From Hanleya hanleyi (Eukaryota > Mollusca > Polyplacophora > Lepidopleurida > Hanleyidae): a stretch of 64,000 bases of DNA. The notes beneath the pieces were generated by a model, which was not told where the DNA came from, ran no database searches, and saw only the letters and a list, made by a program, of their open reading frames with translations. The stretch spans positions 248,001 to 312,000 of the forward strand of contig JAVTVY010006765.1 of assembly GCA_036873755.1 (NCBI GenBank), read 5' to 3'. Shown piece by piece: positions 57,055 through 64,000 of the stretch. Position 1 is the stretch's first letter. Each line of letters begins with the position of its first letter. The position numbers and the translations under genes are program-made.

Positions 57055-59535
57055 GTATTAATTTTAAGCATAACTTGGATTTTGAAATCGGACCGGAAAA
57101 GATATCTTGCACAACTAGACTCCAAGGGGAACCAGTGTACCAAATTTGAGAAAGATCCATGCAGTAGTTCCTGAGAAATCGCGATAACAATGTTTCATGG
57201 AGGAATCCAATATGGCCCCCTGGTGGCCATATTGGATTTTCGAATCAGACCAAAAAAGGTATCATGCACGAGTGGACCACAAGGCGAACCTGTGTACCAA
57301 ATATGAGAAAGATCCATGCAGTAGTTCCTGAGAAATCGCGATAACAATGTTTCATGGAGAAATCCAATATGGCCCCCTGGTGGCCATATTGGATTTTCGA
57401 ATCAGACCAAAAAAGGTATCATGCACGACTGGACCACAAGGGGAAACTGTGTACCAAATATGAGAAAGATCCATGCAGTAATTTCCTGAGATTTCACGAT
57501 AACAAAGTTTCATGGGTAAATTCGAGATGCGGCAATATTGAATTTTCGAAACGGAGCAAAAAAGTTCCATGCAGTAATTCCCTGAAAATTCATGGTAACA
57601 AAATTTCATGGGGAAATTCAAGAAGGCTGCCTGGCGGCCATATTGGATTTTCGAATTGGATCGAAAAATGTATATTGCACAACTAGATGCCAAGGGGAAT
57701 ATGTGTACCCAATTTGAGAAAGATACACGCAGTACTTCCTGAGAAATCACGATAACAAAGTTTCATGGAAAATTCCAAGATGGCCGCCTGGTGGCCACAT
57801 TGGAAAAGTCGAATCGGACCAGAATAGGTACCTTGCACAACTAGACCACAAGAGGAACCTGTGTACAAAATTTAAGAAATATCCATGCAGTAGTGAGAAA
57901 GATCCATGCAGTAGCTCCAACGTCGTGATATGAATGAAATATAGTTGAAAGCGACGTTAAACCCTCACTCACTGCAGTAGTTCATGAGAAATCGCGATAA
58001 TAACGTTTCATGGGGAAATCCAATATGGCTGTCTGGTGGCCATATTGGATTTTCGAATCGGACCAGAAAAGATATCTTGCACAATTAGGCCCCAAGGGAA
58101 ACCTGTGTGCAAAATTTGAGAAAGATCCATGCAGTGGTTCCTGAGAAATCGTGATAAAGTTTCATGGAGAAATCCAAGATGGCTGCCTGGAGGCCATATT
58201 GGATTTTCGAATAGGACAAGAAAAGGTATCTTGCACAACGAGACCCAAGGGGAACATGTGTACAAAATTTGAGAAAGATCCATGCGGTAGTTCCTGAGAA
58301 ATCGTGATAAAGTTTCATGGAGAAATTCAAGATGGTCGCCTGGTGGCCATATTGGATTTTCGAATCGGACCAAAAAAGATATTTTGCACAGCTAGATCCC
58401 AAGGGGAACCTGTGTACAAAATTTGAGAAAGATCCATGCAGTAGTTCCTGAGAAATCGCAATAACAATGTATCATGGGAAAATCCAAGATGGCTGCCTGA
58501 TGGCCATACTGGATTTTCGAATCAGACCAGAAAACGCATCGTACACAACTAGACCCCAAGGGGAACCTGTGTACAAAATTTGAGAAAGATCAATGCAGTA
58601 GTTCCTGAGAAATCGTGCTAACAAAGTTTCATGGAGAAATCCAAGATGGTCGCCTGGTGGCCATATTGGATTTTCAAATCGGATCAGAAAAGACATCTTG
58701 CACAACTAGATCCCAAGGGGAACCTGTGTGCCAAATTTGAGAAAGATTCATGTAGTAGTTCCTGAGAAATCGTGATAACAAAGCTTCATGGGGAAATCCA
58801 AGATGGCTGCTTGGTGGTCATATTGGATTTTCGAATTGGACAAGAAAAGGTATCTTGCACAACGAGACCCAAAGGGAACCTGTGTACAAAATTTGAGAAA
58901 GATCCATGCAGTAGTTCCTGAGAAATCGCGATAACAATGTATCATGGGGAAATCCAAGATGGCTGCCTGATGGCCATACTGTATTTTCGAATCAGGCCAG
59001 AGAAGGTATCCTGCACAACTAGATCCCAAGGGGTACCTGTGTGCCAAATTTGAGAAAGATTCATGTAGTAGCTCATGAGAAATCGTGATAACAAAGCTTC
59101 ATGGGGAAATCCAAGATGGCTGCTTGGTGGTGATATTGGATTTTCGAATCGGACCAGTAAAGGTATCTTGCACTAGTCCCCAAGGGGAACCTGCGTACCA
59201 AATTTGAGAAAGATCCATGTAGTAGTCCTGATAAATCGCGATGACAAAGTTTCATGGGGAAATCCAAGATGGCCGCCTCGTGGCCATATTGGATTTTCGA
59301 ATAGGACCAGAGAAGGTATCTTGCACAACTAGATCCCAAGGGGAACCTGTGTGCCAAATTTGAGAAAGATCCATGAAGTAGTTCCTGAGAAATCGTGATA
59401 ACAAATTTCATGGGGAAATCCAAGATGGCTGCTTGGTGGTCATATTGGATTTTCGAATCGGACCAGAAAAGGTATCTTGCACAACTAGTCCCCAAGGGGA
59501 ACCTGTGTACCAAATTTGAGTAAGATCGCGATAAC
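57055..59535 (+). repeat. 157-bp satellite-like tandem array, about 16 units
   Basis: Each unit contains CCAAGATGGCCGCCTGGTGG, CATATTGGATTTTCGAATCG, GGTATCTTGCACAACTAGA, CAAGGGGAACCTGTGTAC and TTCCTGAGAAATCGCGATAA. Starts of the CATATTGGATT block are 153-157 bp apart at most steps; one unit is short (about 104 bp) and one step is lengthened to 244 bp by an insertion. Minus-strand frames through it only reflect the lack of stops in that phase. Confidence 0.96.
57890..57976 (+). mobile_element. SINE tail fragment inside the array
   Basis: GTGATATGAATGAAATATAG then TTGAAAGCGACGTTAAACCC and TCACTCACT, flanked by a duplicated piece of the array (AGAAAGATCCATGCAGTAG). The GCGAC(G/A)TTAAA block is also near the end of the SINE at 59.8 kb. 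Confidence 0.65.
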
Positions 59536-59819
59536 AAGAATTGTTTACGGACGGACGACGGACCACGGCCGAAAAGCGAGTTGAACAGCCCTCCATCTGG
59601 TGATGGTGGGCTAAAAATGTCACTATCGATAGACATTTCATATTGCTGATATTAATCAAACATGACAAATGTTTCAGTAATCCAGCAATCATCGTCCACC
59701 AATTACAATGCTGTTCTACACGAAAAAACATTAGAACAATTATTAATATTGAAGAGTTGAGTGTCTTCGGAGTTCCAGAAAACTAATCAACGTCGCACAT
59801 GCTGGTTTACGATAGTATT

Positions 59820-60040
59820 CGGTGGCCGAGCGGTCTAAGGCGTTTCGCTGGTGATCGCTATCCTCGCACCACTGAACCGGCACGGGTTCGAGCCCAGCTG
59901 GTGCATGTGTGAAAGTTTGTTGGATACTTGCCGACGGGCCGTGGTTCTCTTCGGGTACTCCGGCTTCCTCCATCATCCAAACTGACTGTAACCCTATGAG
60001 TAAAACAACCTTGAGTGCGACATTAAAACTAAATCCCCCG
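59820..60040 (+). mobile_element. tRNA-derived SINE
   Basis: The head resembles a serine/leucine-type tRNA: A box TGGCCGAGCGG (59823-59833) and B box GGTTCGAGCC (59885-59894), the RNA polymerase III promoter elements. The body contains TCGGGTACTCCGGCTTCCTC and a tail GAGTGCGACATTAAAACTAA. It is unlikely to be a working tRNA gene, since the acceptor stem does not close properly and a conserved body follows. Confidence 0.85.
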
Positions 60041-61358
60041 CACTAAAGGATGAAGAGGCTCTGATACGTTTCCAAGCCATGAGAAGCTGTCAAATATATT
60101 TTGATCAGTTGTGTAGATTTTGCGATTGTCAGAGATTCTTTCTATAGTTCGGAATATCTGTGGCTCGTCTGAGAGAATGTTGTTAAATAATTTTAATGTA
60201 AATACCAGTTCTTTAATACGTTATCTTTCATTGTTATACTTTTGATGGATTCATTTTTACGTTTTTAGATAGAGTTACGTTAAAATTTAATTCTCCCCCT
60301 CTCTTTCCTTTTGTCAAATGCATACCCCTGGTCTGTATTCGTTCACCCTTATGAATTTCTAAATCTTTTTCCTGAGTGTTGTATCTCAGAATGGCAGAGT
60401 GTGGAGAACAGAGAAGAGGAGAATAGAATGTGGGCTTGGAGAGGGCAATGTAGCATTCACATCAGTTGGCGCATGATTTCTTCGATAATGTAAAGGCCCT
60501 AGTTGCGAATACGTTAACTCTTAACTTGCTATAATGCGAACAGTTAGAAAGAAACGTCAGAACTCAACTAAGCTGTTGAGCACTAGGGCACATGGAAGAC
60601 AAGTAAGAACATATGTCAGAAAGTGTAAAACTAAAGTTGAACTCTTGACGAGAATATATTTCAAGCATCACTCGCGGCTATAAAACATCTTCAATCTGTT
60701 ATCGATCCTTTGCGTGATTTCACTCATTACATTTAAAGCCAACTGCTGCTGGGCTTGTGCTCGATCTCTTGAAAGCTAGAATTAGTGCCTTTACATCATC
60801 AGTCTGTTGGCTACCACTGCCTAGCAGCTGCACGGTAACGCGCATTTGACGTTTCTCCTCTCAATGCTTCACGGATAATCAAGCGGTCAGTGTGATCCAC
60901 TATAACGTACGGTAACATATGCATATCGACAGGAGCGAGCTAAGTTCAGCGAAGTACGAACACGGAAAGGACGTAAATTGTAGATAATTGCAGGACATTA
61001 GTCAACCGGCGTTTGCTTAAAGATAGATAAACACAAACTCATGGCGGTTAAATCGAGAATACGGCTGTATTGATCGCGGGTCGACAAACGATGTCGTCTA
61101 CGGGGGATAGTAACGGTACTTGTGAACCTCGTGGTAACTATTTCACCGATTGTAGTATTTGTCTGCGACTCACGTACTGACAGAGCACGCTCGAGGTTCA
61201 ACTCCCATCGCGACCAGCACGTGGTTCACCCTCGTTCAGTTTCAGGACGATCGTCTGTCTCCGAGGAATCCGCGAATATTTACGCCCCCTGGTGTTAAAT
61301 TTGGAAGAGCATACGTGATTTTGCATCATTTTACTTCAATGTGGGTTCACTGTATGGA
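60041..61358. other. Intergenic, no gene recognised
   Basis: No domain-bearing frame on either strand. Confidence 0.5.
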
Positions 61359-61577
61359 TTATCGGGTCAATTTAATCTCGAAAATCAGGCGAACTGCTGT
61401 GAACAGCTTATTTTGACACAAATCTTTGTACAGCAGCAGCATGAACTTTGGGCGTAATTCTTTGATCTTCTTCGGAATATGGCTACTGATACAGTCCCAG
61501 TCTGAGCCAGTCTCGGCAAACAAGAGGGCAAAGAAGAAAAATGCAATCAGAGTGAACATAGGTACGTAACGTTTCAT
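61359..61577 (-). CDS. Candidate small secreted peptide, 72 codons
   Basis: ATG at 61577 in the context TTAAAATGA. The first 21 residues (MKRYVPMFTLIAFFFFALLF, then A) are a classic signal peptide, with likely cleavage before ETGSDW. The mature part has two cysteines (WDC and DLC), a basic stretch (PKKIKELRPKFM) and a stop after EIKLTR. A TATA box and plausible start site lie upstream at usual distances. I recognise no family. No poly(A) signal follows closely and no strong splice donor is visible, so it could be a complete single-exon gene or a first exon. Function not assigned. Confidence 0.5.
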   Translation of the reverse strand: MKRYVPMFTLIAFFFFALLFAETGSDWDCISSHIPKKIKELRPKFMLLLYKDLCQNKLFTAVRLIFEIKLTR

Positions 61578-61645
61578 TTTAATGACAGCTTTATCATCAT
61601 TTTCCCTTATCTCTGCTTACTTCCTGGTGAATGCAATGTTTATGC

Positions 61646-61680
61646 TGAAGACTTTACGAGTGTGGAGTTAAATTTTATAG
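61646..61680 (-). promoter_or_regulatory. TATA box and initiator for the small secreted peptide
   Basis: Minus-strand CTATAAAATTT (TATAAAA at 61673-61679). A pyrimidine-CAG start-site-like sequence (TCTTCAGC) places transcription at about 61646, 33 bases from the first T of the box, leaving a leader of about 69 nt. Confidence 0.5.
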
Positions 61681-61985
61681 CCCATCAGGGAATATATATG
61701 AAAAATCTCTGTTCATGAATAAAAGCGGGATGTAAATGCTCACCCATCAATTACATTATCGGCCAGCTTGTCAGCTCTTCATGCAAAATGAGGCATCTGG
61801 TATGTGGAAAACAATTACATCCATTTGATACAGCAATGTAAGTACACATACCGGTACTACAACCGTGTATTGCGCATAGTATACATGCAGTATTTCCAAA
61901 ATGCAGATACAAGATACAGATGCTACGTATGCTGTTGCATTTACACGCGACAATGAGTATGAAGGCAGTTGAGGTCTTCAATCTG

Positions 61986-62065
61986 CACTAGTGTAAGGAC
62001 ATAGCCACGACCCGTTTACATTCTCCACTAGTGTAAGGACATAGCCACGACCCTTTTACATTGTC
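61986..62065 (+). repeat. 40-bp direct duplication
   Basis: Two copies of CACTAGTGTAAGGACATAGC then CACGACCC(G/T)TTTACATT(C/G)TC, two mismatches, no spacer. Confidence 0.95.
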
Positions 62066-62393
62066 CAGATGCTACCTTTCTTATCTGTTTTCATAGTTCA
62101 TCGTGAGTAAGAAATTGTTAACAATTTAAAGATGCACGAACGGACAAGTGTGATTAAGTGAACTATTGCGACGTTAGTTCTCACTAGAGTGAGCAGCATG
62201 ACCATGAATCATTAGACAGCCGGCGTCCATAAATAATGCTACTTGGCGCTATGTGCCTGCCATTCTAGTGTATTACTATCCAGAATGAGGTTATTAAACA
62301 TGTTACAATTGTAATTCGACTTTCGCCAGTATTTAATTACATTTGTAACTTGAATACTAGTATTCACAAATCATACAAAACGACCTGTGCTTT

Positions 62394-63511
62394 GACCAAT
62401 CATAACGACATATCTAAGTATACTGGACTCCCAAAAATGCATAAATCACCATACAAAGCTAGATTCATAGCTGGTTCTAGAAGCTGCACCACCAAGCTTC
62501 TTTCAACCCTATTGCCGAGGGCCCTTCAGGAGGTAAAAGCATTTTGGGAAAGGTATTGCGCCACTATTTCTAACAACTCTGGCGTTGAATGTATGTGGGT
62601 ATTGAAAAAATCAAATGTCTGACGGAAGAACTTGATGCTAAAGGTCACATACCATACAGACATGTATCCACATGGGATTTCTCGACTCTCTATACTACAA
62701 TCCCTCATCAGGACCTTACTGTCCGTCTAAGTTCATTAATAGTATCTGTGTTCAAGAAAACTGATCGTAGATATATTAATGTCGGAAGCCATAAAGCATT
62801 CTTTAGCTCTGCTACATACAAGAGATATCATTCATGGGATATTTCTTTGTTTATAGAGTTGCTTCTTATTAAAAATATCTATGTGAAATTTGGCAACACA
62901 ATATATCAGCAGCATATAGGTATTCCAATGGGTATTAATTGTGCATCCCTGTTGGCTGACCTGTATCTGTTCTCTTATGAATATGACTATATGCAGGCGT
63001 TTTCAAAAACCGATCCATTCAAAGCCCGTTCCTTCTCATTCACCAAACGCTATATAGACGATCTTCTCGCTGTTGATAATCGCTATATAAGTGACGCAGT
63101 GAAGGTTATATATCCACCTTCAATGGATTTGAGGAAACTACAGATAGCCTAGGCACATCATATTTAGATCTATATCTCTATAAAAATGAAGAGGGCATTC
63201 TCTCTCGTCGACTGTATGACAAAAGAGATGATTACAATTTCGACATCGTAAACTATCCCTTTCTGGATAGTAATATTCCAGTGGGACCTGCATAAGGCGT
63301 ATACATATATCGCCTAGTAGCATTTGCTAGATCCTGTGTTAAATGTGACGATTTTAATCAACGTCACAAAACATTGTTGCAGAAACTTATAAAACAGGGC
63401 TATTCCAACAAGCACCTCCACTCAAAGTTTCTCAAATTTGGCGATACATATCGCATGCTGATAGCAAAATACGAACGTAGCGTGCAAGATCGATGGCGTT
63501 ACGTTTCGTAA
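62394..63511 (+). pseudogene. Penelope-like reverse transcriptase and C-terminal region, R-associated family
   Basis: Motifs in order: GLPKMHKSPYKARFIAGS (fingers), TWDFSTLYTTIPHQDL (motif A), HIGIPMGINCASLLADLYLF (motif B), TKRYIDDLLAVDN (motif C, Asp pair), then LDLYLYKNEEG, the CVKC pair and YRMLIAKYERSVQDRWRYVS with stop. Penelope-like elements copy RNA at an exposed DNA 3' end. This copy is inactive: one A is lost near 62605, a frame change lies near 63125, and TAA replaces the Tyr of GPAYGVY at 63293. It is 5'-truncated at about 62394, the same place as the 55-kb fragment. The frame ends without a C-terminal GIY-YIG nuclease; this fits lineages that lack it or carry it at the N-terminus (Naiad-type), but the N-terminus is missing here. 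Confidence 0.9.
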
Positions 63512-63913
63512 CTTGTGTCTAATTCCGCTTAACCCGGGGCTAGGGGCCGTATGAACCCATGTACTTCAAGATCCACATGGTGCTCATATGAACAGTCACA
63601 GTCAAAGCGTGACTGAGATACATCATTCTCTAGATGACGACTTTACAACGATTATTATGAATTAAGAATACTGATCAGCGATATGGATTTTATATTTTTG
63701 GAACATCATGATGTCTTGTCGGCATCATTGAAAACTGTTGACCGCATGTCTCTTGCAGGAAAATAGCCTAAGTTTATGTATACTATGATTGTCCTTTCGA
63801 ATTTGGTGCTAATACTGTTATATGGAATATGAAATAGGTCTTTGGATTATGGACGCGGATATTCTTTAATGGATGACGGCTGAATTATGAATGACGGACT
63901 AGACGCTTGTAAT
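63512..63913 (+). repeat. R-family terminal repeat, reference copy
   Basis: Begins right after the stop codon: AATTCCGCTTAACCCGGGGC, GGGCCGTATGAACCCATG, TCAAAGCGTGACTGAG, GATGACGACTTTACAACG, GGTGCTAATACTGTTATATG, and ends GACGCTTGTAAT. It contains a short hairpin (ATGATG/CATCAT around TCTTGCCGG). This copy defines the family's start, end and orientation. Confidence 0.93.
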
Positions 63914-63922
63914 TGCATGCAG

Positions 63923-63946
63923 TGTTTAGTTTAGTTTAGTTTATTC
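63923..63946 (+). repeat. (TTTAG)n short tandem, possible LINE tail on minus strand
   Basis: About four TTTAG units then TTTATTCATTCGAAATCC. On the minus strand this would be a pentanucleotide tail like that of the 23-kb LINE, but the element body is outside the window. Confidence 0.5.
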
Positions 63947-64000
63947 ATTCGAAATCCAACAGGCCCAGTATAGGACCCACTAACTGGTTCGATAACATGC

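Noticed and set aside
57352..59636. Several minus-strand frames of 77-187 codons with repeated FLHETLSRFLRN-like peptides
   Set aside because: They follow the 157-bp array, change frame from unit to unit and lack any known domain.
59820..59900. Functional serine or leucine tRNA gene
   Set aside because: The A and B boxes are good but the acceptor stem does not pair and a SINE body follows directly.
61751..61981. Cysteine-rich secreted peptide on the minus strand
   Set aside because: The frame has ten cysteines, but its first codon is TTG, there is no upstream ATG in frame, and no signal peptide or promoter arrangement as clear as that at 61.6 kb.

Overview
This looks like a stretch of an invertebrate nuclear genome, most likely a marine lophotrochozoan such as a mollusc. 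The host gene is split by many introns with GT/AG borders. The intergenic DNA is AT-rich and crowded with Penelope-like elements, LINEs, a Gag-bearing LTR element, a tRNA-derived SINE, small DNA transposons and tandem arrays. The mollusc placement is an inference from this repeat repertoire and is not proven here. Only a few percent of the window is host coding sequence.

From 2.2 to 11.0 kb lies the 3' two-thirds of an ionotropic glutamate receptor gene (+ strand). Eight exons join in phase and end in a stop codon. They cover the end of the amino-terminal domain, both halves of the ligand-binding domain, M1, the pore loop, M3, M4 and a short tail. Exons for the rest of the amino-terminal domain must lie upstream. 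Arginine is encoded directly in DNA at the pore Q/R position, and the ligand pocket mixes features of several receptor classes. The introns hold a piggyBac-type miniature element, a second MITE, a terminal-repeat copy of a Penelope-like family and an antisense Penelope-like fragment with a GIY-YIG endonuclease.

From 14.4 to 21.7 kb lies a complete 7.3-kb LTR retrotransposon on the minus strand. Its two LTRs differ only by a 9-bp indel as far as I can read. It has a leucine-tRNA-like primer site, a polypurine tract, Gag with a zinc knuckle, and a protease, but no reverse transcriptase, RNase H or integrase. From 22.3 to 30.8 kb are two LINEs. One is inserted in a tandemly repeated terminal-repeat unit. 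The other is split by a 2.2-kb transposon with CACTG ends, whose removal together with one TA restores the local LINE reading frame.

From 32.7 to 64 kb the window is dominated by one superfamily of terminal repeats, named R, Q and S here. R is attached to the end of a Penelope-like reverse transcriptase reading frame at three places. Copies occur singly, as direct tandems of about 505 bp, and as inverted pairs; in two places an inverted R copy sits inside another R copy. This zone also holds a diverged duplication of about 3 kb, a homogeneous 20-bp array of about 32 units, a 38-bp array, a 157-bp satellite-like array, a 152-bp palindromic element with 8-bp target duplications, and a tRNA-derived SINE. 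Near 61.5 kb on the minus strand there is a promising small gene with TATA box, short leader, ATG and signal peptide. R, Q and S are labels used only in this annotation.
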